Shown here piece after piece: positions 17,657-27,260 of a DNA stretch of 32,243 bases. Where the stretch lies: the NCBI GenBank assembly GCA_018819105.1, contig JAHJQV010000049.1, positions 1-32,243 of the forward strand, in the 5' to 3' direction. Each line of letters begins with the position of its first letter. Position 1 is the stretch's first letter. The notes beneath the pieces are model-generated. The model ran no database searches and had not been told where the DNA came from. It saw only the letters and a list, made by a program, of their open reading frames with translations. The stretch comes from Gammaproteobacteria bacterium (GTDB lineage: Bacteria; Pseudomonadota; Gammaproteobacteria; Xanthomonadales; Wenzhouxiangellaceae). Made by a program: the position numbers and the translations under genes.

Positions 17657-19597
17657 ATGACCGCCTGGTATGAATTCGAGGAACTGGTCGGTAAACGCTG
17701 GCACCAGTGGGCGGCGTCGGCCAGCAGTTATCGCTGGCATGACGATGCGGTGATCACACTGCAGCAACTGGCACCTGTACTGCAGGTGTATTTTCGTGCG
17801 CAGGGCGGTGGCCCGCAAAGTCTCAGCGCGACCACCGCCAGCGACAGTGCACACCGTCTGCGCTGGCGCCAGCGACTGGGCTTCCAGCAGGAATCGATGG
17901 CAGAAATCCGTCTGCACGACGAGCAGCTGATTCTGCCGGCCAGCATTGGCTGGTTTCCGCAGAGCAAAGACAATCGCGACCTGTATTTCTGGTTGTGCGC
18001 ATTCATGTCACGCCTGCAGCCGACACCCCCGCAGCGCGATCGGTTGCGTGCTGATCTGCTCTGGTTGCGGCAGGTGCATGTTGCCAGCAGCGGTTTGCAA
18101 CAGGACTATCCCGGCCTCGCTGGCATTTACCGAAGACTGTGCCGGCAGTTGCGCGATCTGCGACCGCAGCGACCGCTGCCGCTACAGGAACAGGCCGTGG
18201 AACAGGTGATTCTGGCACTGCTGGGTGAAGCCCTGCCGCAGCAGGGGCTGGCAGCAGACCTGCATGGTTTCGTGACTGGTCTGCAAGCGCTACCGGCTGT
18301 GCATGCCAGCAATGCCTATCGGCCGCCATTGCCGGTGCCACTGTGGGGACAGTTGCAGGCACCGGCAGCGGGAGACGGGCGTCATGCCGCAGACGGTAAT
18401 GCTGCGGCACCTGCAGACGCCGATGAGGACGAGCAGCCGGGCTTGCAACGCAAGCGCGCCGAGCGCAGACAACAGGACCAGACCGAGCGAGAGGATCCGC
18501 TGTTGCTCAATCCGTTTGAAAAAATGCTGTCGTGGGCGGAGATGATCAACGTCAACCGGGCGGTGGAAGACGATGAGCTGGACAATGCCCGCAAGACCGC
18601 CGAGGCGATGCAGCAACTCACCCTGAGTGAGCATCAGCGCGAAGCCGGGACACGACTGCAGGTGGAACTGGAAATTGCCGCGACAGCGGTGGATCAGCAG
18701 CGACTCAAGGCACCGTTGATGTATCCGGAGTGGCATTACCGGCAACGGCGCATGCTGCCGGAACAGTGTGCGGTGTATCTGGATCAGTCCGATCACACCA
18801 GGGCTGCAGAGCCGTGGCAACCGGATATGCAGACGTGTCGGCGCATTGTTCAGGTCAAACGCCAGTTCGAGGCACTGCGGCCGCGCCGGGAACTGCTGCG
18901 GCGGCAATACGACGGCGCTGAGATCGATCTCGATGCGTTGGTGACGATGCGGGCCGAACAGGCTGCGGGTTTGCCCGGCAATGAGAAAATCTATCAGACC
19001 TGGCGGGAACAGGGGCGCGATCTGGCGGTTGCAATCCTGGTCGATGCTTCCTTGTCCACCGACGCCTGGGTGGGCGACAGGCGTGTCATCGACATCGAAA
19101 AAGAGGCACTGCTGGCGCTGACACACGGCATTCAGGCCTGCGGCGATGAGCACGCCATCTACACATTCACATCACGCCGACGCCAGCGTGTGGTGGTGAA
19201 CACCATCAAGTCGTTTGCCGAGCCGGTCAGTGCGGCAGTGGAGGCGCGTATCGCGCATCTGCAGCCGGGCCTGTACACGCGCATGGGGGCTGCGATCCGG
19301 CATGTCAGTCAGGCGTTGGGGCAGTGCCCGCAACAGCATCGTTTGTTGCTGTTGCTGACCGACGGCAAGCCCAACGACACCGACTATTATGAAGGGCGCT
19401 ATGCGCTGGAGGACACACGCATGGCGATCCACCAGGCCAGGCGGCAGGGGCTGGTGGTGTTTGGGGTCACCATTGATGCGCAGGCACAGCAGTATTTTCC
19501 GCAATTGTTCGGTCGCCACGGTTACAGCATCGTCGCGCGTCCGGCCGGACTGGCCACCGCATTGCCGCGAATCTACCGGCAATTGATCAGACAATGA
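17657..19597 (+). CDS. norD: NorD, von Willebrand factor A-domain activator of NO reductase
   Basis: A protein of 646 aa needed with NorQ for active NorCB. The C-terminal third is a VWA domain: MIDAS motif DASLST at residues 463-468, then TFTSRRRQRV and LLLLTDGKPNDTDYYEGRYA. The central region is charged and rich in Glu/Arg (PADADEDEQPGLQRKRAERR), and PEWHYRQRRMLPEQCAVY is typical of NorD. A 72-nt gap separates it from norQ and contains no other gene. The only ribosome binding site is weak. It precedes nnrS by 25 nt, so the operon continues. Confidence 0.9.
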   Translation: MTAWYEFEELVGKRWHQWAASASSYRWHDDAVITLQQLAPVLQVYFRAQGGGPQSLSATTASDSAHRLRWRQRLGFQQESMAEIRLHDEQLILPASIGWFPQSKDNRDLYFWLCAFMSRLQPTPPQRDRLRADLLWLRQVHVASSGLQQDYPGLAGIYRRLCRQLRDLRPQRPLPLQEQAVEQVILALLGEALPQQGLAADLHGFVTGLQALPAVHASNAYRPPLPVPLWGQLQAPAAGDGRHAADGNAAAPADADEDEQPGLQRKRAERRQQDQTEREDPLLLNPFEKMLSWAEMINVNRAVEDDELDNARKTAEAMQQLTLSEHQREAGTRLQVELEIAATAVDQQRLKAPLMYPEWHYRQRRMLPEQCAVYLDQSDHTRAAEPWQPDMQTCRRIVQVKRQFEALRPRRELLRRQYDGAEIDLDALVTMRAEQAAGLPGNEKIYQTWREQGRDLAVAILVDASLSTDAWVGDRRVIDIEKEALLALTHGIQACGDEHAIYTFTSRRRQRVVVNTIKSFAEPVSAAVEARIAHLQPGLYTRMGAAIRHVSQALGQCPQQHRLLLLLTDGKPNDTDYYEGRYALEDTRMAIHQARRQGLVVFGVTIDAQAQQYFPQLFGRHGYSIVARPAGLATALPRIYRQLIRQ

Positions 19598-19622
19598 AGC
19601 CAAGCCATCTCAGGACGTGATA

Positions 19623-20801
19623 ATGAAAACCATGCTGCTGGCCAGCCCGTTTCGCCTGTTTTTTCTCGCCACCGCACTGGCCGCATTGCTGCCGGTCACG
19701 GCCTGGCTGCTGTTGTATCTGGGCATGCCGGTGCTGGCAGCGACACCGCAGTGGCATGCGCATGAACTGTTGTTCGGCATGGTGCCGGCGGCGGCCACGG
19801 GTTTTCTGCTCACTGCGGTGGCGCACTGGACCAACACCCAGGCCTTGCATGGGAGGGCGCTGTTGCTGCTGTTTCTGCTCTGGCTTGCCGGGCGTGTTCT
19901 GCTGGCCCCGGCCGCTGCTGCACCATGGCTGAGCGGCTGGCCCGGCACTGTCGCGCTGGCGCTGGACATGCTGTTTCTGCCTGCTCTGCTGGTGCTGGTA
20001 GCGGTGCCGGTGATCCGCTCCGGCAACCGGCGGCAGTGGCCGCTGCTGTTGCTGCTGCTGCTGTGGTCACTGCTGCATGGCTATGCGCATGGCTTCGGCA
20101 GCGCCTGGTGGCCGCCGCAGCATAGCCATGCCAGCCACATCACGCTGGACATGCTGTTGCTGCTGATTGTGCTGATCGGCAGTCGCATCATCCCGATGTT
20201 TACGCGCAATGCGCTGCAGCGTGCCGGTGGTGACGCAGGTGCCGTGCGTGATCCCAAAGCCCTGCTGGCGGCAAGCATGCTGCTGGGAGCGGCGTTGGTG
20301 GTCACCGCGATCTGGCCACCAGCGGAGCTGTTGCGGATCAGCGTCGCCGGCGCGCTGGGCGTGGTGCTGTTGGCGCGTCTGGGCTGCTGGCAGGGATGGC
20401 GCGCCTGGCGAGATCCGCTGGTGTGGATGCTGCATGTGGCCATGCTCTGGCTGGCACTGGCGCTGCTGCTGCGTTGCCTTGCGCTGTTCCAACTGGTGCC
20501 GGCCAGTATGGCCTATCATGCGCTCACCGTCGGCGGTATTGGCGGCATGATCCTGGCCATCATCACCCGCGTCCCGCTGGGGCACACTGGTCGTGCCTTT
20601 GTCCTGCCCAAAGGCGGTGTCTGGATCTACCTCATGCTTCTGCTGGCAGTGTTCAGCAGGGTGCTGGCGGCGTCCCCGGCCATGCCGCAACGTGCATGCA
20701 TGCTGTTGGCTGCAATCGGCTGGGTGGGGGCGTTTGTGCTGTGGCTGGTGCTGTACTGGCCGATCATCACTCGCCCGCGCGTCGATGACAGGCCGGGATG
20801 A
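19623..20801 (+). CDS. nnrS: NnrS family membrane protein
   Basis: Polytopic inner-membrane protein of 392 aa, described in other bacteria as a heme- and copper-containing protein that relieves NO stress. It is almost entirely hydrophobic helices (about twelve). Conserved features include PFRLFFLATALAAL near the start, WHAHELLFGMVPAAATGFLLTAV, a histidine-bearing SHASHITLDMLLLLIVLIGSRIIPMF and ITRVPLGHTGR. ATG 19623 with AGGA at 19612-19615 was chosen over a GTG at 19617 that lies too close to the binding site. As last gene of the nor operon its role is most likely in NO tolerance. Confidence 0.9.
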   Translation: MKTMLLASPFRLFFLATALAALLPVTAWLLLYLGMPVLAATPQWHAHELLFGMVPAAATGFLLTAVAHWTNTQALHGRALLLLFLLWLAGRVLLAPAAAAPWLSGWPGTVALALDMLFLPALLVLVAVPVIRSGNRRQWPLLLLLLLWSLLHGYAHGFGSAWWPPQHSHASHITLDMLLLLIVLIGSRIIPMFTRNALQRAGGDAGAVRDPKALLAASMLLGAALVVTAIWPPAELLRISVAGALGVVLLARLGCWQGWRAWRDPLVWMLHVAMLWLALALLLRCLALFQLVPASMAYHALTVGGIGGMILAIITRVPLGHTGRAFVLPKGGVWIYLMLLLAVFSRVLAASPAMPQRACMLLAAIGWVGAFVLWLVLYWPIITRPRVDDRPG

Positions 20802-20804
20802 CAA

Positions 20805-20827
20805 ATTGCTGCTCATGATAAAGCAAT
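20805..20827. terminator. Weak hairpin between nnrS and the GltS-type gene
   Basis: ATTGCT (20805-20810) and AGCAAT (20822-20827) form a 6-bp inverted repeat with an 11-nt loop just after the nnrS stop, between two convergent genes. There is no T-tract, so it is at best a weak or bidirectional transcription end. Confidence 0.25.
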
Positions 20828-20857
20828 CGCGAAGTGCAATCTCGTGCTATGCCTGCG

Positions 20858-22213
20858 TCAGCTCGAGTATTTCTTCTTGATGATGAGTCCGGTTAGGGCA
20901 AATGACAAGCATAGAATGGCCGAGCAAATGGTAAATGTGAGCAATCCGATCCAGTGGATAATCAGCGGCGATAGCGCGGTAATGATGCCGCCACCGACAA
21001 ACGGTTCAAAAAACACCTGCTTGATGCCAAAGGCTTCTCTGCCTGAAGATCTGTCTTCGGGGTCGGTAATGGATTGCAGCATCAAACCTATTGATGTGGT
21101 GCCCATGGACTGACCGTAATCAGCGATGCCTCTCTGCAGCCAGAATTCTGGCAGGATTCTGGGTGCCAGAAAAGAGAAGACCATGATGTTCCATATGGTT
21201 CCGCTGATGAGAAGAATCAGAAAGATATCCATGTTTTTCCCGATGGACTGTATATCAAGATTTCCGATGGCGATGATGATCACAGCTTCCAGTGCAAAAA
21301 TTTCAATTTTTCGCATGATTCGCGGGTTTACCAGAGACACTTTTACCTTGTCCAGCATGGCCTGAACGGCGAGCCCGGCAAGCAGAGCCATGGGAAATAC
21401 AGGTATATGCTGCACCATGGAGGTCTGATAGAGTTTGCCAAGCAGTAAATTTGATTCCATGAAATCCAGAGCCGCAAGAAAAGCCATTCCAAGACCGATG
21501 GTCAGGCCGACGATTGAGAACTGTATCAACAGCGATTCTGTGAAGCCGGTGGAACGCTCGCCTGATGCAGATTGACCATTTTGCTCGCGCTTTGCAGACT
21601 GTGAATGACCGGAGGTTTTTGCGTCATCCGGACTTTGGCTGAAAACATTCAACATGACAATGCCAGAGACGATGCCAATGAGCATGGCGGTCGGTGCCAG
21701 GGCAATGGCCACTGGCGTGGCATCGGCTGAGCCAAGGCTGTCGAAGGTGGGGCCCATGCCGATGGCAACACCAACGCCACCCTGAAAGCTGATTTCAATC
21801 AGGCTGGCGAATTGATCGGTGGCCCCGAAATAGGGTTTCAAAATCATCAGGGTCGCCAGGCCACCAACAAAGTACTGTCCCCAGGCCAGAGTCTGACCGA
21901 ATGCAGCCTGTGGCGCTGCCAAGCTCAGACCTCGTTTCAGACCAGGTAAAGCCCTGCCAAGAAATATACATGCAAAGACAATATTCACCAGTGGGAGAGT
22001 CATTTCCGACCAGGCTTTTGCAACCTCAGCATCAATGATTGAAAAATCAAAAAAATTCCCGAAAACCTGATTACCCAGGGTGATTGCAAGCATGCCACCG
22101 AGGAATGAGATTGGGATGTGGTACCTGCGAAAAGCAGGGATTAACGATCTGATGATCTGAGCTGACAGGGCCAGCAACCCGGCAATAAAGATGGCTTTGA
22201 AAAATACGGGCAT
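20858..22213 (-). CDS. Sodium/glutamate symporter (GltS)-like transporter
   Basis: Inner-membrane transporter of 451 aa with about eleven helices in two inverted halves. Signatures resembling GltS include ISFLGGMLAITLGNQVFG, FQGGVGVAIGMGPTF and RGIADYGQSMGTTSIGLMLQ, where GltS has a matching glycine-rich re-entrant loop. A hydrophilic loop at about residues 208-240 separates the halves and makes it longer than Escherichia coli GltS (about 400 aa). Base composition is visibly less GC-rich than nnrS or hrpA on either side, which suggests separate acquisition. It is convergent with nnrS. The substrate is not certain; glutamate or another anionic solute is likely. Confidence 0.65.
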   Translation of the reverse strand: MPVFFKAIFIAGLLALSAQIIRSLIPAFRRYHIPISFLGGMLAITLGNQVFGNFFDFSIIDAEVAKAWSEMTLPLVNIVFACIFLGRALPGLKRGLSLAAPQAAFGQTLAWGQYFVGGLATLMILKPYFGATDQFASLIEISFQGGVGVAIGMGPTFDSLGSADATPVAIALAPTAMLIGIVSGIVMLNVFSQSPDDAKTSGHSQSAKREQNGQSASGERSTGFTESLLIQFSIVGLTIGLGMAFLAALDFMESNLLLGKLYQTSMVQHIPVFPMALLAGLAVQAMLDKVKVSLVNPRIMRKIEIFALEAVIIIAIGNLDIQSIGKNMDIFLILLISGTIWNIMVFSFLAPRILPEFWLQRGIADYGQSMGTTSIGLMLQSITDPEDRSSGREAFGIKQVFFEPFVGGGIITALSPLIIHWIGLLTFTICSAILCLSFALTGLIIKKKYSS

Positions 22214-22366
22214 TCTGGTCTAATCCATTAAGCATAATGTATTGAGTCAGAAGCCATAGCATATCATCCGACAGGGGATCATCAGTGCCCATGACCAAAC
22301 AAGGCTCTGCTGCGCCAGTGTCGCCGCTGGCATGGGCATTGGCGTTTTCCTGCAGCTGCAGCAGCC

Positions 22367-22554
22367 CCTAGCCCGCATTATTCATGAGTCGACGTCGCGA
22401 GATGCAGCCAGTGCCTGTAGCTGTGGTGTTTCACGACCGAACGAACCGCAAGCGTACTCGACAGTACGTTGAGGATTCGTGACCGAGCGAAACGCCGCAG
22501 ATGCGGGTATTGGCGGCATCGCAGTAGTCGGTTTCATGAATAATGCGGGCTAGG
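22367..22554. mobile_element. 188-bp palindromic MITE-like element
   Basis: CCTAGCCCGCATTATTCATG plus A at 22367-22387 is exactly repeated in inverted form at 22534-22554 (21-bp perfect terminal inverted repeats). The interior is also imperfectly palindromic, centred at 22460/22461 on CGTACT-CGAC-AGTACG, with GTTTC/GAAAC and GGC-GCATC arms between. The element could fold into one long hairpin. No transposase is encoded and no target duplication is obvious. A non-autonomous insertion element is the best reading; a large structured intergenic repeat is the alternative. Confidence 0.7.
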
Positions 22555-22625
22555 CTTGCTTCGCGCGCTCGCGATACCGGTCTGTAGAGATGGCTCGTTG
22601 CCAAAATGCCATGGCGCGGACTGGT

Positions 22626-22631
22626 TATAAT
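22626..22631 (+). promoter_or_regulatory. -10 element before the GST-fold gene
   Basis: A perfect TATAAT lies 30 nt before the ATG at 22661. No good -35 hexamer is found at 16-18 nt; TTGCCA is 22 nt upstream, too far. Probably the sigma-70 promoter for the GST/hrpA/relA group, placed just after the palindromic element. Confidence 0.45.
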
Positions 22632-22660
22632 GCGCATTGGCTCAACATCCAGGCATCCGC

Positions 22661-23239
22661 ATGCAACTTCACGGCAGTTACACTTCACCCTATGTTCGCC
22701 ATTGCCGCATCGCCCTGCAGCAGTCGGGCCTGCAGCATGAATTGGTCGATACCGACTACCAGCAGAGCATGACGCAGTCGCCGACGGCCAAGGTGCCGTT
22801 TCTGCGTGATGGCGAGTTGCTGCTGACCGATTCCTCCAGCATTCTGCGCCATGTGCGCGAGCGTGCCGGGCAGTCTTTCTGCGCCGACATCAGAGACTTT
22901 GATCTCTACCTGCTGGCCAGCACCGCACTGGACAGTGCAGTGAACCTGTTTCTGCTCGAACGTGATGGCATCACCCCGGCCACCAGCGATTATCTCAAGC
23001 GCCAGCAGCAGCGCATTGAACAGTGTCTGCAGCATATGAACCAGTCACTGCATCATGTCGCTGAGTTGCAGCAGCCCTACACCGATGGTGTGCTGCGGGT
23101 TGGCTGTCTGCTCAGCTGGGCGCTGTTTCGCGAGCGGCTGAGCATTGCCGGACATGCCAATCTGCAGCAGCTGTTGCAGCAACTGGATGCATACCCACTG
23201 TTTGCTGCCACCCATCCATCGATCGGGCCGGGTGGCTGA
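22661..23239 (+). CDS. Glutathione S-transferase-fold protein
   Basis: A protein of 192 aa with a thioredoxin-like GST N-terminal domain: LHGSYTSPYVRHCRIALQQS, then AKVPFLRDGELLLTDSSSIL with the cis-Pro and the TDSSSI glutathione-contact motif. A helical C-terminal domain follows. ATG 22661 gives the standard GST start; an upstream TTG would add eight residues that are not family-like. hrpA begins 85 nt downstream of its stop. It may be a stress protein of the SspA/GST class, but I see no specific SspA signature. Confidence 0.75.
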   Translation: MQLHGSYTSPYVRHCRIALQQSGLQHELVDTDYQQSMTQSPTAKVPFLRDGELLLTDSSSILRHVRERAGQSFCADIRDFDLYLLASTALDSAVNLFLLERDGITPATSDYLKRQQQRIEQCLQHMNQSLHHVAELQQPYTDGVLRVGCLLSWALFRERLSIAGHANLQQLLQQLDAYPLFAATHPSIGPGG

Positions 23240-23324
23240 GACCGGTTTGCGGCAATCCAGGTCGAATCAGAAGGCGGCAGTCAAACCGGCACCAGCACAG
23301 CCCGGCCTGCGACAGGACGAGCTC

Positions 23325-26300
23325 ATGCAGGCCGACTGGGCCTGGTGGCGACGGCAGCGCCGTCCCGGCCGTGGCAAATCCACTGCCTCTGCTGAGCAGA
23401 TCCAGCAGCGACTGGCGCGTTCAGCCAGCACCTTGCAGGCCCGCGTGGCCAGCATTCCGAAGGTTGCGGTCGATGCGCAGTTGCCCATTGCCGCGCACGC
23501 CGATGACATCGTTGCCGCCATCCGGAAGCATCAGGTCATTGTCGTTGCCGGTGACACCGGCTCCGGCAAATCCACGCAATTGCCAAAACTCTGCCTCGCC
23601 GCCGGGCGTGGTTCGCGCGGCCTGATCGGCTGTACCCAGCCGCGGCGCATCGCCGCGCGCAGTGTGGCCGCGCGCGTGGCCGAGGAACTGCACACCGAAC
23701 TGGGCAGCCTGGTGGGTTATCAGGTGCGTTTCAACGAGCAGGTGTCAGAACACACGCTGATCAAGTTCATGACCGACGGCATTTTGCTGGCAGAGGCGCA
23801 GCGTGACCGCTGTTTCGATCACTACGACACCATCATCATCGATGAGGCGCACGAGCGCAGCCTGAACATCGATTTTCTGCTCGGTCTGCTCCGGCGCGTG
23901 CTGCCCAGGCGTCCGGATCTGCGCGTTATCATCACCTCGGCGACAATCGATACCGCACGCTTTTCAGAGTTTTATCATGCTGCGCCGATCATCGAAGTCG
24001 AGGGGCGCAGTTATCCGGTCGAGATTCGCTACCGGCCCCTGCCCGATGATCGCGGCGAGCGCGGCCTGTATCGTGGCATCGCCGATGCGATTGTTGAGCT
24101 GGAGCGCATCGACGCGCGCGGTGATGTGCTGGTGTTTCTGCCCGGCGAGCGGGAAATCCGCGAAGCCGGGCAGTATCTGCGCAAGGTGCAACTGCGCCAC
24201 ACCGAGATCATGCCGCTGTACGCACGTTTGTCCGGCAGTGCGCAAATGCAGGTGTTCCGACCGGGGCCACAGCGGCGCATCGTACTCACCACCAACATCG
24301 CCGAGACCTCGCTCACCGTACCGCGCATCCGCTTTGTCATCGACAGCGGACTGGCGCGCATCAGCCGCTACGCCCATCGCAGCCGAATCCAGCGGCTGCC
24401 GATTGAACCGGTATCGCAGGCCAGCGCCAACCAGCGCAGTGGCCGCTGCGGACGCCTGGGCCCCGGCACCGCGATCCGTCTTTACAGTGAGGAGGATTTT
24501 GTCGCCCGTGATGAGTTCACCGAACCGGAGATACTGCGTACCTCGCTGGCCACGGTGATTCTGCGCATGCTGGACATGCGCCTGGGCCGCGATGTGCAGG
24601 ACATCAGCGATTTCCCGTTCATCGAGCCGCCGCCGCCAGCCATGATCAGCGACGGCATGCAGGAACTGCTGGAACTCAAGGCCATTGACGAGCGTCGTGG
24701 GCTGACCCGCAGCGGTCGGGAACTGGCACGCTTGCCGGTGGACGTGCGCGTGGCGCGCATGTTGCAGGCCGGCCAGGAGTTTGGCTGTCTGCATGAAATG
24801 CTTGCCATTGCCGCCGTGCTGAGCATTCAGGATCCACGCGAGCGGCCTCTGGAGCAGGCCGCCAGGGCCGATGAGATGCAGTCTGGCTTTGTTGTGGAAG
24901 GTTCTGATTTCATGACGCTTTATCAGCTCTGGCTGGACTACCACGAACGCAAGCAGCAACTCGGCAGTTCTGCTTTGCGACGCTGGTGCGAGCAGCGTTT
25001 CATCAGCTTCATGCGCATGCGCGAATGGCTGGATCTGCGCCGGCAGCTGCTGCAGCAGGTGCGCGCGTTGGGCTGGCAGCCGCAGGCGCCCACAGCATCT
25101 TCGGCAGCGACAGGTGGTGCCGGTGAAGCCGCTCGGCAGGATGCCCGGCGACACGATGCCATACATCAGGCCTTGCTGGCCGGTATGCTCAGCCGGGTTG
25201 GTCTGCGCGATGAGCCGGATGCGTCTGCCGCCAATAAAAAACGTAAACCGATGACCACCTACAGCGGTGCACGTGGCCGCAGTTTCAGCATTTTTCCCGG
25301 TTCTGTGCTGGCGGGAAAAGCGCCGCGCTGGATCATCGCCGCCGAAGTGGTGGAAACGCGCCGGGTATACGCGCGCAACTGTGCTGCCATCAAACCGGAG
25401 TGGCTGGAACATCAGGGCGCACACCTGTTGCGCTGCAGTTGCTATGACCCATGGTGGGACGCCCACAGCGGGCAGGTGCTGGCCTGGCAGCGTGCCTCGC
25501 TGTATGGGCTCCCGGTGTATGAAAAGCGCCGGACACGCTATGACGAACACGATCCAGAGCATGCCCGGCAGATCTTCATCGAACAGGCGCTGGTTGCGGA
25601 CACGCTGCAGTTTCCGGCCAGAAAAGAACCTGATTTCCTCAAACATAACAGAGCCTTGTTGAAACAACTTCAAGTTGAAGAACACAAGCGCAGACGGCAT
25701 GATGTGATCGAGCGTGCGCAGCATCGGGTGCAGTTTTATCATCAGGTACTGCCGGATGGCATCTGCTCGGCACAAGCGCTGCTGGTCTGGTGTCGCGCGC
25801 ATCCCGACGATCGACGCCTGTACTATGACCGCGCCATGCTGCTGCGTGATGATGCCGAACTGGATCAGGGCGAGCTGTGGCCGGAACAGCTGCAGCTGGG
25901 TCAGCAGGCATGGCCGCTCAGTTATCACTTTGATCCCGGTGCGAATGACGACGGCGTCAGCATGGCAGTACCTCTGGCCTGGCTTAATCAGCTGCATGCA
26001 GCACCTCTGAGCTGGCTGGTACCGGGTTTGTGGCAGGACAAACTGCAGGCCCTGATCAACCAGCTGCCCAAGCCGCAGCGTCGCCGCTTTACTCCGGCCA
26101 GTCAGTATGCACGGGCTGCTGTGGAACGCCTGCAGGCCATGTCGCCGCAGGAGCTGGCCAAATGGCAGCAGGGTGATGTGTGCGAATATCTTGCCGCCGC
26201 ACTGCAGCAGATGACCGGAGAACAGACCGCCACACTGGACTGGCAGCCGGATCAGCTGCCGCCGCATCTGCGCCTGCGCGTGGTGTTGCTTGATGATGCC

Positions 26301-27260
26301 GGTGCTGTGCTCGACAGCGACCGTGATGTCGAGCAGCTGAAACGGCGTCATGGGGCCAAAGCCCGGCGGCAGTTCATGGATCAGCAGGGCAGCGACTGGC
26401 AGATTGATCGTCTGCAGGGCTGGGATTTTGAGGATCTGCCGGACACCGTGACCACTGCTGCCGGCATGACCGCCTGGCCGGCGCTGATGACCGAACAGCG
26501 CGGCGAGCAGCAACTCTGCCACTTGCGTCTGTTTGATGATGCCGACGACGCGCACGCAGCACACCAGTTGGGGGTGCAGGCGTTGCTGCGGCGGGCACTG
26601 GCCGACAAGCTCAAATACACCCGCAAACAGCATGGCTTTGACAAGACCATGCAGTTGCAGGCAGCGGCGCTGGAGGGCTGGCAGGCGATGTCAGCAGCGA
26701 TCAACGATGCGTTGCTGGCCAGCTTTGTGGAGCAGGCAGGCCCGGTGCGCACGCGAGAACATTTCGAGCAGCTCTGTGCCGATGCCGCTGCAGACCTGTT
26801 GGCGCGACGGCAGCGTTATTTGCAGGTTCTCGATGAGATTCTGCAGCGCTACCATCAACTCAATGTGCGCCTGGATGACCAGCTGACCCAGCGCCATCCC
26901 GAGGCGGCGAGCGATCTGCGTACACAGCTGGATGATCTGGTGTATGCCGGCTTTCTGGCCGATCTGCACTGGCACAACCTTGAGCATTACCCGCGTTATC
27001 TGCAGGCCATGCTGCTGCGGCTGGACAAGCTGCTGCAGGATCCGGCCGCCGATCAGCGCAAACGTGCGCAACTGGGCAGCTTCTGGCAACGTTATCTTGA
27101 CTACATCGACGCCGGTGGTGAGTACAATGAAGCGGTGGACAACTATCGCTGGATGCTGGAGGAATACCGCGTGTCGCTGTTTGCGCAGAATCTGGGCACC
27201 CACGGCAAAACCTCGGCCAAGCGCCTGCAGCAGGCCTGGCAGGATGTTTCTGCGCCATGA
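23325..27260 (+). CDS. hrpA: ATP-dependent RNA helicase HrpA (DEAH box)
   Basis: A DEAH-box helicase of 1311 aa, close to the 1300 aa of Escherichia coli HrpA. Walker [10 protein letters not shown] spans residues 76-84; DEAH is at 173-176 ([10 protein letters not shown]); motif III is TSATID; motif VI is [12 protein letters not shown]. Winged-helix, ratchet and OB-fold regions follow ([13 protein letters not shown]), then the long HrpA-specific C-terminal region with [19 protein letters not shown] 23325 has AGGA at 23314-23317; longer open reading to 23145 overlaps the GST gene and is not HrpA-like. HrpA acts on mRNA and stalled ribosomes. Its stop codon overlaps the relA start (ATGA), an uncommon coupling. 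Confidence 0.95.
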   Translation: MQADWAWWRRQRRPGRGKSTASAEQIQQRLARSASTLQARVASIPKVAVDAQLPIAAHADDIVAAIRKHQVIVVAGDTGSGKSTQLPKLCLAAGRGSRGLIGCTQPRRIAARSVAARVAEELHTELGSLVGYQVRFNEQVSEHTLIKFMTDGILLAEAQRDRCFDHYDTIIIDEAHERSLNIDFLLGLLRRVLPRRPDLRVIITSATIDTARFSEFYHAAPIIEVEGRSYPVEIRYRPLPDDRGERGLYRGIADAIVELERIDARGDVLVFLPGEREIREAGQYLRKVQLRHTEIMPLYARLSGSAQMQVFRPGPQRRIVLTTNIAETSLTVPRIRFVIDSGLARISRYAHRSRIQRLPIEPVSQASANQRSGRCGRLGPGTAIRLYSEEDFVARDEFTEPEILRTSLATVILRMLDMRLGRDVQDISDFPFIEPPPPAMISDGMQELLELKAIDERRGLTRSGRELARLPVDVRVARMLQAGQEFGCLHEMLAIAAVLSIQDPRERPLEQAARADEMQSGFVVEGSDFMTLYQLWLDYHERKQQLGSSALRRWCEQRFISFMRMREWLDLRRQLLQQVRALGWQPQAPTASSAATGGAGEAARQDARRHDAIHQALLAGMLSRVGLRDEPDASAANKKRKPMTTYSGARGRSFSIFPGSVLAGKAPRWIIAAEVVETRRVYARNCAAIKPEWLEHQGAHLLRCSCYDPWWDAHSGQVLAWQRASLYGLPVYEKRRTRYDEHDPEHARQIFIEQALVADTLQFPARKEPDFLKHNRALLKQLQVEEHKRRRHDVIERAQHRVQFYHQVLPDGICSAQALLVWCRAHPDDRRLYYDRAMLLRDDAELDQGELWPEQLQLGQQAWPLSYHFDPGANDDGVSMAVPLAWLNQLHAAPLSWLVPGLWQDKLQALINQLPKPQRRRFTPASQYARAAVERLQAMSPQELAKWQQGDVCEYLAAALQQMTGEQTATLDWQPDQLPPHLRLRVVLLDDAGAVLDSDRDVEQLKRRHGAKARRQFMDQQGSDWQIDRLQGWDFEDLPDTVTTAAGMTAWPALMTEQRGEQQLCHLRLFDDADDAHAAHQLGVQALLRRALADKLKYTRKQHGFDKTMQLQAAALEGWQAMSAAINDALLASFVEQAGPVRTREHFEQLCADAAADLLARRQRYLQVLDEILQRYHQLNVRLDDQLTQRHPEAASDLRTQLDDLVYAGFLADLHWHNLEHYPRYLQAMLLRLDKLLQDPAADQRKRAQLGSFWQRYLDYIDAGGEYNEAVDNYRWMLEEYRVSLFAQNLGTHGKTSAKRLQQAWQDVSAP

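Noticed and set aside
22291-22371. 26-codon open frame starting MTKQGSAAPVSPLAW, ending within the left terminal repeat of the palindromic element
   Set aside because: Too short, no convincing binding site and no family resemblance. It could be a gene start truncated by insertion, but there is no matching remainder on the other side.
23964-26633. Very long open frame (about 889 codons) on the minus strand
   Set aside because: It lies wholly antisense to hrpA, has no recognisable domain and a composition expected from the complement of a GC-rich gene. hrpA motifs on the plus strand explain the region.
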